64,000 nucleotides of DNA from Kalmanozyma brasiliensis GHG001. Its lineage: Eukaryota > Basidiomycota > Ustilaginomycetes > Ustilaginales. The stretch is taken from assembly GCF_000497045.1 (NCBI RefSeq), contig NW_015961989.1, positions 496,001 through 560,000 on the forward strand, read 5' to 3'. The translations under genes were made by a program, and so were the position numbers. The notes under the pieces are model-generated. The model did not search any database and was not told the origin of the DNA. It saw nothing but the letters and a program-made list of their open reading frames with translations. Shown here piece by piece: positions 9,959 through 21,037 of this stretch (positions within the stretch are counted from its first letter, which is position 1; each line of letters opens with the position of its first letter).

Positions 9959-12900
9959 ATGGCTACAGTCGCACCCATCGACACGGCTTCGTCCGAGGGA
10001 CTGCGCAACCGCAACAAGCAGCCAGCTCGAGGCGACTCTCCACGCTCCGACTCCACCGAGGTCGCCAGCCCCGCCCTCGATAAAGGTCATCATGACAAAA
10101 AGGACACGGTGGCTTCGGATGGACAGGCCAAGGTGCTCGGCAGGACACCGGATGGCACAGGTGAGTGACCCGGCCCCGCTTTTTCCCCACATTCGGCTCT
10201 GGAGTGCAACCAAACCATTGGGCAGTTGTGCCGCGGCTCAACTCTAGCTCGGCACCAAACCAGCTCGCACAATGGGCCTCTACCCTCTGCTCATGTCCCT
10301 TTCCCCTCGCAACTGTCCTGTCTTCGTGGCCAAGGGCGCAGGAGACGTTCCTGCTTGTCTTCCGTTCCGATTCCTGGCTTTGCATCCGCAGATAAGATAA
10401 CAAAAGATGATCCGACTGACACCTCCGTCCGGTTCTTCCTGACACCGCCCCCCTGACCTTCTTCCCAAACGTACATCCGATCCTGCTCCTCGGTGCCTAC
10501 GATGTCACTCTGCTCTGCTGACGTTCCTGACCATGGACCGTCGGCAACCCAGTCTTCACCGTGCCGCACACGCCGGACATGCTCTCGTCCATCTTTGACC
10601 CAAGACAACCCAAGACGCCTCTCGACATCGTCACCGTAGTCTCCCTCACCCTTCAGATCGTCCTGTACTTCGCCCTCTCCCGTCGAGCCGCCCAGATCTT
10701 CTTCTTCCTCTACTTTGCCTTCTGGCGTGCCTCGTACAATGCCGGTCTCGGCTGGATCCTCAAGCAGCAGAGCGAGAAGGGCCTCATCATCCGCCAAGTC
10801 AAGCGCAATGGCTGGATGGACGCTCAGCGTCGGCCCAGGATCCACAACTGGGTCAAGCAGCAGCTCGTCACCAAGATGGACAAGGACTACGTCTTCGACG
10901 CCATGCCGCTCGACTACAATGTTTGGCTCATGTTCCGCAGCATCGTCGACGTCATTTTGCTCAACGACTTTGTCGCCTACTCGCTCTTTGCCTTTTCGTG
11001 CACAAGACTGCCAGAGGGGCATTCCGTGGCGATGCACGTGCTGCGCTGGATCGCAGGCTGGACCTTGATCTTCTTCAATCTCTGGGTCAAGATCGATGCG
11101 CACCGGGTCGTCAAGGACTACGCGTGGTACTGGGGCGACTGCTTCTTCCTCTGCCTCCAGAGTCTGGTCTTTGACGGCGTGTACGAGATCGCCCCGGATC
11201 CGATGTACTCGATTGGATATGCCGGCTACTATGGTCTCTCGCTCGTCAGTGGCAGCTATGCGGTGCTGTTCGTATCTCTGGCTGCCCACTTCTCGCAATT
11301 CCTCTTCATGACCTTCTTCGAGGGACCTCACATCGAACGAACCTACGGTGAGAGGAAACCCATCGCTGCACGCGTGCCGCTTCGTCAAGCTCCTTTCAAT
11401 GCTGCCTCGCGCAAAGCGGCTCACGCTGACGACGATGCAAACGCAATTCAATCGCCTATCGAAACCACCGAAGCAACACCCATCAAACCATCCCACCCCA
11501 CCGACCGCACAGCCGATTCGGACTTCGACCGTCCCACGCCAAGTCAAACCGAAGGATCCACAGCGCTCACCTCCGACGACGAGACCTCCTCGGACGGCCA
11601 CAGTCGCACCATCAAACGCGCCGCCCTTCGCACCTCCTCCTCCTCCAACGACGCCATCCACTCCCACCTTTCCTCCCAACGACCCATCACCACCCTCCAC
11701 GACCTCCACCACCGCATCTTTCGCAAGGACACGGTCGTTTTCCGCAACATCGACCTTATGCGATCCACCGATTTTCTTTTGCTCGTCGCCTCGCTCTACT
11801 CGCTTTTCCCGCTGATCCTCCCTTCTCTCGGACACCATCCTCGACTGACGCTGCTCTTCTTCAATGCGCTCGCATGGCGCACCTTCCACTCGGTCGGTCT
11901 CGGCCTCGCGCTCTCGCGTCAGAGCTCGTCCAAATGGATCGTTCGTCATTTCCTAAAAAATTACCACTACTCCACACCCCAAGATGCCGTCTTTGAGGCC
12001 TTTGCGCATTGGAAGGTGGTGTACAACACCTCGTTGGTCATGACGTACATTTCGTTTTCGGTGCTTGCGTGGAACTGCTACACGCCCATCGGGCATCCCG
12101 ATTGGACGGTTGGACCGGAGCTGCTGCGGCACACGCTCGGCCTGCTCCTCGTGGCGTTGCACGCATGGACCGCCAACTCGTCCTACACCGTCCTTGGGCC
12201 GTTCGGTTGGCTGTACGGCGATTTCTTCGTGGACGAATACCCGCATCAGCTGTACTACACGGGCATCTATCGGTTCCTCAACAACCCCGAAAGGAGTATG
12301 GGTGGGGCGGCGTTTTTCGGTCTGGCCCTGATCGCGGGTTCCAAGGTCACGTTGGTCATGGCAATTTTGAGCTATATTGCGCATTGGGGGTTCCTGAGTT
12401 TTGTCGAGGGACCTCATATGCGCAAGTTGTACGGCGAGGCGGCGCTTCGCAAGGATAGCGGCTTGACCAAGCAGCTCAAATCCCAATGGGTCGCTGCGAG
12501 GGATTCGGAACTGTGGAAGTCGGCACAGGGTCATCCGACGGTCAGAAACGTCCAGGGGACGTTGGAGAAGGTGCAACGGGATGCGAGCGAGGTGTTTGAG
12601 GAATTTTTCCGACAGAGTCGACCACGATTCGAGGGTATGTTGGAGGAAACCAAGGTGTTATTGCAGCAGTCCAAGGATAGGCTGTTGATCGTGCGGGTGG
12701 AGGACGATGAGAAGTTGCGGTCCGACGGTGTGGATCACAAGGCGTACGGGCTGAGCGTGAGGGGGGAGAGGTTTCATCTGGGACAGCCGATTGCGGTGGA
12801 GTGGCGCGCAGCGGTGAACCACTCGAGGAGGGACTGGATCGGTGTTTACCATTTGTCAAGGTTTGGCGGGTTGGAGGGCGCGGAGGAGGCGTCGTTGGTG

Positions 12901-13542
12901 ACCAAGATTTCGAGCCAGGGGAAATGGTTGGGGGTGGCGGAGGAGGAGTGGGTGGGCGATGTGCATCAGGGATCCGATTCCAGCGCTGGGATGCGCGTGG
13001 ATGGCATCTCGGTGTTTAGGGATAGCAAGTTGCCCTGGCAACCGGGGACGTACGAGTTCCGATACCATCACGATGGCAAGCACAACGTGCTCGCTCGTTC
13101 CAAGCCGGTCGAGATCTACGTTGGGACGTTGGCGGGTGGTGGGGGGGATGAGGTGGAGCGGACCGTAGAGGTGATCCGCGATATCGTACGGTACTCGATG
13201 CCGTCCACTAAACCGCTGCGGTTGAGCATCAGCCAGGCTGCTCCTCCGGCTATCGTCCCTGCCTCAGCTACATCAGGCCAGACGAGCATTCCTGAAGACG
13301 CCATCGACGAGTCTGACAGCCAAGCCCGACCGCTCGTGCCCAACGCAGCCAGCGACGCAGACGACTTCACCATCTGGGACCGCAAGCAGGCCACGCGCAT
13401 CAGTCAGGCGTTCAAGTGGGCCTTCGACCTCGAGTTGAGTCCCGAGGTGATCATCGCCGAGGCTAACGTGAGGCGGTTGGCCATGGACGTGGTTGAGGGC
13501 AGGAGGGTGCTCACGCCTGGCTTCACGCCGATGATGAGCTGA
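9959..13542 (+). CDS. CHO2: Phosphatidylethanolamine N-methyltransferase
   Basis: Two exons: 9959-10160 and 10553-13542; the 392-nt intron has donor GTGAGT and acceptor CCCAG. Spliced length 3192 nt, 1063 residues. Cho2 uses S-adenosylmethionine for the first methylation of phosphatidylethanolamine toward phosphatidylcholine in the ER membrane. The product has the fungal Cho2 layout: two repeated multi-helix PEMT modules. The first contains YAWYWGDCFFLCLQSL and FFEGPHIERTYGE; the second contains FGWLYGDFFVDEYPHQLYYTG, IYRFLNNPERSMGGAAFFG and FVEGPHMRKLYGE. A Ser/Thr-rich linker of ~100 residues separates them, and a ~400-residue soluble C-terminal region follows. Exon 1 encodes only a disordered N-terminus. 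The ATG at 9959 is preferred; the frame is open further upstream without a better start. Confidence 0.93.
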
Positions 13543-13718
13543 GCGGATCGGATCGAGGAGGAGCGGGAGGTAAGAAGCGGAGAATGGACATCGCGGATGT
13601 AGACACAGACTTTGCTCGTCGATCACGGTCGAAGATGATCAGTGGCGCACAAGCGATCGTCACAATGCTCACACAAAAGTAGATAATTTAGAATGACAAC
13701 ATCACGACCAATCTCGCA

Positions 13719-16700
13719 TTACGGATGCATGAAAGTAATGATGAACTCCCTGAACGTCTGCAGCAGCCGTCGGATCTCCTTGCGCCGCATCTTGACGCGG
13801 TACTCGATCTCGTCGATGGTGTGTTTGCCATTGAGGTAGGGCAGTAGTCGAAAGAAGTGCTTGACGGTGGCGGCGTCCTTGTGCTCGAGCATGGTGGCAA
13901 TGTATTCGTTCTCGCGGCGACTTGCGCGGGACGGCTCGACGATGAGCGAGGCGGTGTAGGAGACGGAGGAGGGCGGAGCGCGGTTATGGATCGGGCTGGC
14001 GGCGGACACGGACGACGAGGAGGGGGGCGACTGAAGATGCGACCGCCGTCGGACCGAGGAGGTGGAAGAGGAGGAATCGGAGGAGAGGGAAAAGTCCGAG
14101 GTCGACATGTCGTCCTCTGACGACAAGGATGGATGCTGGGAGCAGCTGCAGTGGCTAGGGTGGTCGCTGTCGGCGCTTTCGGAAGGGGGAGGCAGGTCGG
14201 GTCGCTCGCTGGCTGCCGAGATGCGTCGCTGCTTCATCACGTTCTTGCCCTCGTCGGCGAGTCGGAGCAAGCCCACCTTGGAGGTGAGCTGACTGATCGG
14301 ACCGTTTCTGTCCTCTGCAGAGTTGTCTCGCGATCCCTTCTTCGGGACTACCTCGTCTTCCTCGTCATCCCCGTCTTCGTCGATCTCAACTTCGGCGCCG
14401 ACACCGAAGCCTTTGACTCTCATCCTCGCCCGCGATGGTGACCTTGATCGTGCCACCCCTTTCCTGCCTCCTCTGCTCGCCGAGCTCGTCGCCCGCCTCG
14501 CACGTCGCGGTACACTGCCCTCGGCGCTCGAGGAGATGTTCGATCCGCGGGCCCCAACCGACCTGTCTCTTATATGCGAGGGAATGGGCCGACCAGCTAC
14601 GACCGGCGTCGTCGGTCGACTCTGCTGCGATGTATTGGGTGTCATGCTCATCCCATCGCGTTTCTTGCCGCCCGCCAGGCCACCGCCGGAGGAAGACGAA
14701 CTTGTAGTGTCTGCACGCGCCCGACGTCCCAGTTCGCCGCGTTCGCTGAGGTTGCTGAAGCTGACGGAGAGGCCTGTGCTGGTTCCTGCCGCCATCATTG
14801 CGGACGAAGGCGAGCGAGAGCGGAGCACCGGACGACGTTCGAATTTAAGTTCGTCGAATTGCTGTCGTGGGGCGATGGCGATCGGCGCCTTTTCAGATGT
14901 GGCTATCGGGGCGTCGGAATCAGCCGTCGCCTCGTTTGCGGGCTGGTGATGATGGCGATGATGGTGACGGTGATGATGGTGGTGATGATGGCGACCATGT
15001 TCGTGAGATCCAGATCGACGCTCCTCGACACCGGCTCCGGCTCCCGAGATGGCTGCTGCAACAGCGGCCGCTTCGGCGACGCTATCCGGGTGCACCAAGA
15101 TCGGTGGTCTGGAATCGGCCAGACCGGAAGGTGGCACCTCTGCAGCTTCGCTCGAACCCTCTTCGAGAGAGGCTGACAGCCTTCGTGCGTCTGCTGACCG
15201 CGATCGATCCCTCGCTCGGATCCTGCCCCTATCTTCTCCTGAGCCTGACTTCCTGCCATCTTCGTCCTCCTCCTTGCGCGCCGCTTGCTCAGCCGCCTTC
15301 CGCCTCTGCTGCTCCTCCGACTGCGACTTCTTCATCCGTTTCGCCTCGGATTTGGCCGCCCTCTGCATCTTCTTCTCCTTCCTAACGCGATGCCTTTCGT
15401 GTCTCTCCGTCCGCCTCTCGGCCGTCCGTCTCTTGACGCTCTCGGTCGCGATGAGGCGAAGACGGATGTGCATCTTGACCACCACCTCGCGACGCAGCAG
15501 CCAGATGAGAACGTCCAGCGCGAGCTCGCGCTGATGTCGCGCCGGGAATAGAGCATAGAAGGCGCGCGAAGAGGACGACAGCTGGGACAGAAACACCGGC
15601 AGCGGCGCGACATCCGGAAAGGATCGAGCCCAGACATGAGAGAGCGGTCCGAGTCGAGCAAAGTCAAAGAGGGGCGAGATGGCGTAGACGTGGCCGGGTT
15701 TGGGAATGTCGATCACCCTCGCTTGTCTGTAGTAGATCAGGTGGCGGACCATAGGATAGATATCCTCGTAGAGCTCCCAGCCGAGCATATCGGCAACATC
15801 GCTGAAGTTGAGCGTGTGGTACAGATTTGGCTGAAACAGGGCCGTGAAGTTGCGCGTGAGCTGCTCGAAGCCGTGCGTTTCTGGTGCCTGCCCGCTTGGC
15901 GACAGGGCACCAGATGGGCTAGAGCTGCCCGCTGTGTTTCGGTCTCGTCCTGGATCGGCATGGTCGTGCAACAAGAGGAGCGTCTTCCAGGGCAACAGAT
16001 AGGGGCCTGTGGTGCGGCACCACTCTTCGAAGCTGAGCTGATTCGGTTCGAGGCCCAAGAGCCGGTCGTGAGTGCCGCCGCCTCCGTCTTCATCTTGCCC
16101 TTCCTTGCCGAGCCCTGAAAACCCGCCGCCCGACAGGAAGATCGGATCATTCTTGTCGAGATCTGTCTCGATGTCCACCGTCTTGAGTAGATTCGACGGA
16201 TCCTGGAGGATGGGCGGAAGCTGAAGATGGACTTCGATATTGTCGTTGATGGTGAGAAAGGCGTCGGACGAGGTACTGATGCTTTTGTAGAGGTCTCGGA
16301 TGCATCGTGCCAAGGATGAAATGCCGAGACACTGAGCTGCGTAGGCCGCATATGCCTGTCCGTCGTCCATGCAGCGCTCTCGGAGAGCCAGGAGCTTTTC
16401 GGTCTCGCGACCAATGTAGTCGGATTCCCGTTGCTCCGCAAAGAGCGCCGATGTCATCTTGAAGATGATGTTGTCGTAGAAAAGCTGGAGCCAGGAAGAG
16501 ATGTCCATGCCATGCATCGCTGTGGACGGATCGGGTCGGTCTAGGACGAGGACGAGGTGGAATTGGGTCAGTGGCGCGTAAGACCGGGACACCGAGGAAT
16601 CCGACGTCTGCTCCATTCGGGTCTGCGATGCATTCCGAGCTTTGGTCGGTGCAGCCGCTTCCGTCTTGCCACCGTTCTGCCGCAATGAACATGCTGCATC

Positions 16701-17564
16701 CTTGGAAGCATCTCCGCCGTCTGAGACATCGTAGGGCCGAATCTCCTTGCGCAGCCCGGATCGACCACGTTGACCTGCTGATCTGTCGTGCCCTTCGGCG
16801 TCGGCATCTTCGTCGTCTTGCCCTCCTAAGATGTCGCTTCTGTCGAGCGACACCGGATGACCGAGAAAGGCAAGATCGTCGATCATCAGCTCGAACTTGT
16901 GATGCGTGAGCTCCTGTCGAGGATTGAGGATGCTGGCAAGAAGCTCTATGTCGTAGCCGAGGTAGGTCTTGTATGCTCGTGCAGCCCTCTCTTCTCTTTT
17001 GGCCTTTTCCTCGGGCGAGAGCTCCTTGGACGTTCCAGTATCGGACTCTGGCGCTTTGTCGTGTGCATCGCCAGCATCCTTGTGAGCTCCGTTGTGTCGA
17101 TCCCCTGACCTCACGCTGGGACTGGCCTCTTCCATACCCATCAGTCCTCGCCTGACTTTGCTCTTTGAGCGGTTGGCAGATGCACTCGCACCTGTCTTGG
17201 ATCGGCCGTGTGACGCTACTGTCTCGGCGCGATCCCGAACGGAGCGGTTCTCGTCGTCGTCGGCCATGGTGCCATCAGAGTCTTCCACGTCAGAAGAGGA
17301 AGGGGTATCGCTCTGACCTGCACCGTCGGTGTTGCCATCGGCGTGATCGTCATCGTCCTCGTCGTGTCGATCCCACTTTGCCTTCTGGCGCACGGGGTCG
17401 AGATCATCGTCGAGACGGTTGAGGTGGGATGGGCGTGCTTCGGTGTAGTATTTGACCTTGGAGTAGCGTTTGAAGAGCTTGGGGTTGTTCGGCCAGCGAA
17501 AGACGACGTGCTCTCCGCGCGATGAGGAGGTAGCGAGGATGACCCCGAGCAGAGGCTCAGCCAT
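13719..17564 (-). CDS. NPR3: GATOR1 (SEACIT) subunit Npr3
   Basis: Intronless, 1281 residues from the ATG at 17562-17564. That start gives MAEPLLGVILATSSSRGEHV, the expected Npr3 opening; the frame remains open upstream to 17801. Conserved blocks are VVFRWPNNPKLFKRYSKVKY, YKTYLGYDIELLASILNPRQ plus the following FELMIDDLAFLGHPVSL, ITEF-like central blocks (YAPLTQFHLVLVLDRPDPS), and a C-terminal winged-helix stretch (HFFRLLPYLNGKHTIDEIEY). Npr3 with Npr2 and Iml1 is the GTPase-activating complex that restrains TORC1 on the vacuole when amino acids are short. The protein is swollen by acidic, Ser-rich and Lys/Arg-rich insertions and one poly-His run (14946-14999). It ends convergently with CHO2, 176 nt apart. 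Confidence 0.9.
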   Translation of the reverse strand: MAEPLLGVILATSSSRGEHVVFRWPNNPKLFKRYSKVKYYTEARPSHLNRLDDDLDPVRQKAKWDRHDEDDDDHADGNTDGAGQSDTPSSSDVEDSDGTMADDDENRSVRDRAETVASHGRSKTGASASANRSKSKVRRGLMGMEEASPSVRSGDRHNGAHKDAGDAHDKAPESDTGTSKELSPEEKAKREERAARAYKTYLGYDIELLASILNPRQELTHHKFELMIDDLAFLGHPVSLDRSDILGGQDDEDADAEGHDRSAGQRGRSGLRKEIRPYDVSDGGDASKDAACSLRQNGGKTEAAAPTKARNASQTRMEQTSDSSVSRSYAPLTQFHLVLVLDRPDPSTAMHGMDISSWLQLFYDNIIFKMTSALFAEQRESDYIGRETEKLLALRERCMDDGQAYAAYAAQCLGISSLARCIRDLYKSISTSSDAFLTINDNIEVHLQLPPILQDPSNLLKTVDIETDLDKNDPIFLSGGGFSGLGKEGQDEDGGGGTHDRLLGLEPNQLSFEEWCRTTGPYLLPWKTLLLLHDHADPGRDRNTAGSSSPSGALSPSGQAPETHGFEQLTRNFTALFQPNLYHTLNFSDVADMLGWELYEDIYPMVRHLIYYRQARVIDIPKPGHVYAISPLFDFARLGPLSHVWARSFPDVAPLPVFLSQLSSSSRAFYALFPARHQRELALDVLIWLLRREVVVKMHIRLRLIATESVKRRTAERRTERHERHRVRKEKKMQRAAKSEAKRMKKSQSEEQQRRKAAEQAARKEEDEDGRKSGSGEDRGRIRARDRSRSADARRLSASLEEGSSEAAEVPPSGLADSRPPILVHPDSVAEAAAVAAAISGAGAGVEERRSGSHEHGRHHHHHHHRHHHRHHHQPANEATADSDAPIATSEKAPIAIAPRQQFDELKFERRPVLRSRSPSSAMMAAGTSTGLSVSFSNLSERGELGRRARADTTSSSSSGGGLAGGKKRDGMSMTPNTSQQSRPTTPVVAGRPIPSHIRDRSVGARGSNISSSAEGSVPRRARRATSSASRGGRKGVARSRSPSRARMRVKGFGVGAEVEIDEDGDDEEDEVVPKKGSRDNSAEDRNGPISQLTSKVGLLRLADEGKNVMKQRRISAASERPDLPPPSESADSDHPSHCSCSQHPSLSSEDDMSTSDFSLSSDSSSSTSSVRRRSHLQSPPSSSSVSAASPIHNRAPPSSVSYTASLIVEPSRASRRENEYIATMLEHKDAATVKHFFRLLPYLNGKHTIDEIEYRVKMRRKEIRRLLQTFREFIITFMHP
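14946..14999 (-). repeat. Poly-histidine tract inside Npr3
   Basis: Eighteen codons (Npr3 residues ~856-873) hold 14 histidines, arranged as one H, Gly-Arg, seven H, R, three H, R, three H. Both CAT and CAC codons are used, so the amino-acid run rather than a simple DNA repeat is kept. Confidence 0.85.
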
Positions 17565-18034
17565 ATTTGCGAGAGGCTCGAGAAGACCAGCTCGAGCGCC
17601 GCGTCGCAACGCTTGCTCTTCTCGTGAATTGCGACGATTGGGTGACTGCTGCCTTGAGACGGATTGCTGGTCACGAGAGACACATGACGAAGTCGAAGTG
17701 CAGGTTTGTGACTTGACAGCGAGGTGGTTGAGACCAACGATGGCTGTGAAGCTGCGATGATCTAAGCGGCTACGCCCACAACTGCATGCAGTTGATAGCA
17801 ATCAGAAGGTGTTGGTTGCGGAGAAGAATCACCAGGATAACAGCTCGGATGCTCAGTGGACCCTTTTGGCGGCGCCAAGATGTTAGGCCTGCCTCTTCTC
17901 AAGAGCAAGGCTTTTTTGCCGCTGTCCAGACGCGCGCACGTAGCACCTCCAGAGACAAACACTTCTCGTCGTCCTTGCTTCCGTCGATCTTCTTGCACCT
18001 CACCACATTGTATCGGACACGGACAGCAAACAAC
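17565..18034. other. Divergent promoter NPR3 / EMC3
   Basis: 470 nt between two start codons facing away from each other; it must serve both genes. No ORF or RNA gene is supported. Confidence 0.55.
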
Positions 18035-18931
18035 ATGGCGGTCGAACAAGCTCTGTTTCTGGACAGCGCCATCCGAGATTGGGTGCTGATCCCCATCTTG
18101 GTGGTGATGATTCTCGTGGGTGTGCTGCGACACAACGTCATCTCGCTCCTCAATTCGGCACCAAAGAGCCTGTCTCCGCCAGCGCTCAGGGAACAGTAAG
18201 TCACAATGGTGCTGTCTACAGCAGAGCTAGAAAGGGCGCTCAGAATGCTGACGAGATCTCCTCCTTCCTTTTGCAATCGCAGACGAGTGATGGCGAGAGC
18301 AGGTGCCCTCCGTCAGAACTACTTCCAGCTGCCACCGACCTCTTTCGCAGCCCGCAAAGCCTTCCTGACTGAGGCCCTTTCCAACGGCTCGTACTTGCAG
18401 CCCAAGGACAAGGAAGAGAAAGAAGGCCCCAAGAACCCATTCGAGCCCGCGGGCGGCATGGACACCATGATGGACGGCATGAAGAAGCAGATGGTCATGA
18501 TGATCCCGCAGACCGTCATCATGGGCTGGATCAACTTTTTCTTCTCCGGCTTCGTCCTGCTCAAGCTGCCCTTCCCTCTCACCGTTCGCTTCAAGGTGAT
18601 GCTTCAGCGAGACATTCAGTCGCCGGACCTCGATGTCACCTGGGTCTCTGCACTCAGCTGGTACTTTTTGACCCTCTTCGGTCTTAGCGCGGTCTACAAG
18701 CTCGTGCTGGGAGACGACAATGCGGCAGATGGCACACGCGACATGGCGGCCATGGGCGCCGGTGCTGCTTCCATGCAAGCCATGAACCCAGCAGCACCAG
18801 GTCAAGCACCCGACTTTGAAAAGCTCCACCTGGCCGAGCGCGACAATCTCGAATTGGCCGGGTTGGAAGACTCGAGCGTCCGCTGGATTGGCGACGGCAT
18901 CGAGGACCGCGTACTCGCCCTCTACTCTTAG
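18035..18931 (+). CDS. EMC3: ER membrane protein complex subunit 3
   Basis: Two exons: 18035-18195 and 18283-18931, with an 87-nt intron (donor GTAAGT, acceptor CGCAG). The spliced ORF encodes 269 residues. The first TM segment is around residues 17-35 (WVLIPILVVMILVGVL). Across the junction the sequence reads LREQRVMARAGALRQN, which matches the family. Later hallmarks are GMDTMMDGMKKQMVMMIPQT, IMGWINFFFSGFVLLKLPFPLT, the cytosolic LQRDIQSPDLDVTWVSALSWYF, and a final TM. EMC3 belongs to the Oxa1/YidC-like insertase superfamily and forms the insertion groove of the ER membrane complex. Length is normal for the family. It ends convergently with the mS45 gene, 176 nt apart. Confidence 0.93.
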
Positions 18932-19107
18932 CGCCCATCACGGCGACACTCATCAATCGATCAAGTTTTCTGGACGCACATGCTAGGACGACTCTCATAG
19001 TTGAAATGCACGTCACTGCGGATGATGCCGGCGTATAGCGTTAGGTTGAATGGGCGTGCAGTAGATGAGCATGCTGTACGAGAATGAGCTGATCTATGAG
19101 CTCACTT

Positions 19108-20485
19108 CTACGGGAGCTTTTTAGCCTGTGGTCCTTTCCTTGTAGACTTGTTGACCTGTTGTCCCTTCCTGGCAGACATGTTGGCTTGAGGACGTTTCTT
19201 TGTCGGCTTCTTGGCCTGAACACCTTTGCGTTGCTCCTTCCGGCGCCTTTCCCGTTCCACACGGGCCGCTTCCGCGACCGCCTCCGCAGCCGCATCTGCA
19301 GCAGCCTGCTTCTTAGCCACAGCCCCCTTCCTCTTGTCGGCCTGACGCTCGTTCCGCTGTACGCGGCCTGCGCCCTTGTACGACTCGCCAGAGACGCTGG
19401 TGATGGACAACGGAGCTCGCTTGTTTTCGACGACCCTGCTGGATCCCATCGCGTCCACATCGGGACCTCCGCTCGGAAGCGCAGCGATCATGCTGGAGCG
19501 CTTGAGAGTCTCTTCGGCCAACGCTGGTGCAATGACGGAGGGTGCGTCCAATGGCTCGGCTTCCGAGAACTCTTCGTGCTGGATGCCGCGTACCGACTTG
19601 TCGTTGGACTGCACCGAAGGTTCGAATTCGGGTCCGCGCTTGCGGTCTTGCGCGCCAAGGAGGCGGTCCATGTTGGACTGGAACTCGCTTTGCAATGGCT
19701 TGTCCTGTGGTGCGAGCGGAGAGACTGTGTGTCAGCAACGTTTCCACTTCTCCTATGATGCAGCAGAACGGCATGCTAGCCATTGCTAGCTCTCGATGTC
19801 GCGATTCAGTATAGTAAGGATTGTAAAAATTTTGGTAACCATGTAGATGTCTTCAAGACTAATCGAATAATTTGTTGGCTCATCACCTTGAGCCACATCG
19901 AGAGCTGACGAAGATGGCTGGTTGAAATGAGAGCTGACTTACCTGTGACGTCCATTCGTTCTCTAGAGCCTTCAATCGCAGGATAGCTTCCGTCCTCTGC
20001 AGACCGATGGAAAACTTTTCAGAGAGCGCACGGATGGTCCACTCCTTGGGATCGCTGGCATGCAGACGCCAAATCTCGGTCTTGGTACTTTGTCGGATCG
20101 GAGCAGGAGGGTTGAACGAGGGGTTGAGCGGGAAAGGGGTGTCGCCGATCCAGTTGGGCCCCATGCCGGGTTTAGGCTGCTTGTAGACGCGGGCATCGGA
20201 AAGGATCCACTGGTCGTAAGGGGCGAGCATCTTGGGTCGACCCCGACCTGCCGACTTGCGACCACGGCCGATTGCGTTGAGCTCTGATGGTGCTGGAGAG
20301 GCTTCTGCGGCCGCCGAGTAAGGAGCTTTACGCGATGTGGCATCTTCGGGCGTTGATGCAGCATACGAGGAGGAGGCGGTGGACGAGAAGGCGGCAACGA
20401 CCGTTCGCGAGCTGGAAGCCACAGCTGGACCCGAGCCGAGTTGGCGCAACGCCAACCTCGATGCTGATCTGGATGCAAACGCCAT
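19108..20485 (-). CDS. Mitochondrial small-subunit ribosomal protein mS45 (Bot1-like)
   Basis: Two exons: 20485-19943 and 19704-19108, with a 238-nt intron (donor GTAAGT, acceptor CACAG). The spliced length of 1140 nt gives 379 residues. The N-terminus (MAFASRSASRLALRQ and on) is Arg/Ser/Ala-rich without acids for ~30 residues, as in a mitochondrial presequence. The core, residues ~85-180, contains APYDQWILSDARVYKQPKPG and the recognisable DPKEWTIRALSEKFSIGLQR followed by TEAILRLKALENEW. That pattern is the eukaryotic mitochondrial regulator/Bot1 family, equal to yeast Mrps35 (mS45). Exon 2 encodes a Lys/Ala-rich tail with a 10-residue x 4 repeat at the very end. Family assignment is from memory of the motif. 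Alternative: a further small exon could hide in the intron. Confidence 0.8.
19111..19230 (-). repeat. 30-bp x 4 coding tandem repeat at the mS45 C-terminus
   Basis: The last 40 residues divide into four 10-residue units: RKGVQAKKPT, KKRPQANMSA, RKGQQVNKST, RKGPQAKKLP. The consensus is RKGxQAxKxT, i.e. 30 nt per unit, ending directly at the stop codon. Confidence 0.8.
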
Positions 20486-21037
20486 TGCGACGATATGTGT
20501 GAGGAGGCAAGTGATGAGGTGATGTGGGTGATCAGAGGAAAGAAGGGTGGAGTCGTCGTCGTTGTTGTCCAGCATCAGACGAGCTGAGAAAACAATTTCT
20601 TCCAAAAGCGCCAAATTTCTTTACGTGCGGTAGAGCGAGAGAGAGCCAGCCGTCAGAGCCAGAGCTAGAAAGGACGCCGCGGAGACGCGACTCTTCTCGC
20701 TGTGCGGAAAGTGACATTTTGGAAAGAAAGCGCAGTGCTGCGCAAAGTAACACTTTCTGACATGTCACCTTCGCAACCTTCGCTTCTTCTTGTTCTATCA
20801 CATTTGCTTTTGCAAGATCACATCTCAAAGAACTCAGCCATGACGGACCGCGGCTGAGCTCGTCCCGCTAACCTTTGTCAGCCCCGCACGTGCCGCCTCG
20901 ACCTTTTGCGTTTGTGTCTTCTTCTCGACTTCTTCTCGCATTCTTCCCCCACCTCCATTGAACGACCCGAGCATGCTACCCTATGCTACCCTACCCATCC
21001 ATCTGAGCAGCCACACTGTTCTCACTACTCTCTCGCC
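20486..21037. other. Divergent promoter mS45 / 829-residue protein
   Basis: 552 nt between two divergent start codons. It contains inverted repeats at 20707-20757 and, near the right end, two upstream ATGs (20973 and 20983) in the leader of the plus-strand gene. Confidence 0.55.
20707..20757. promoter_or_regulatory. Inverted repeats in divergent promoter
   Basis: GAAAGTG (20707-20713) is mirrored by CACTTTC (20751-20757). Between them GCGCAG (20730-20735) and CTGCGC (20738-20743) form a second perfect inverted repeat with a 2-nt centre. Candidate transcription-factor sites; no factor is assigned. Confidence 0.35.

Noticed and set aside
19615..19640. tRNA B-box-like GGTTCGAATTC
   Set aside because: It lies inside the mS45 coding exon, and no A box or cloverleaf can be drawn around it.
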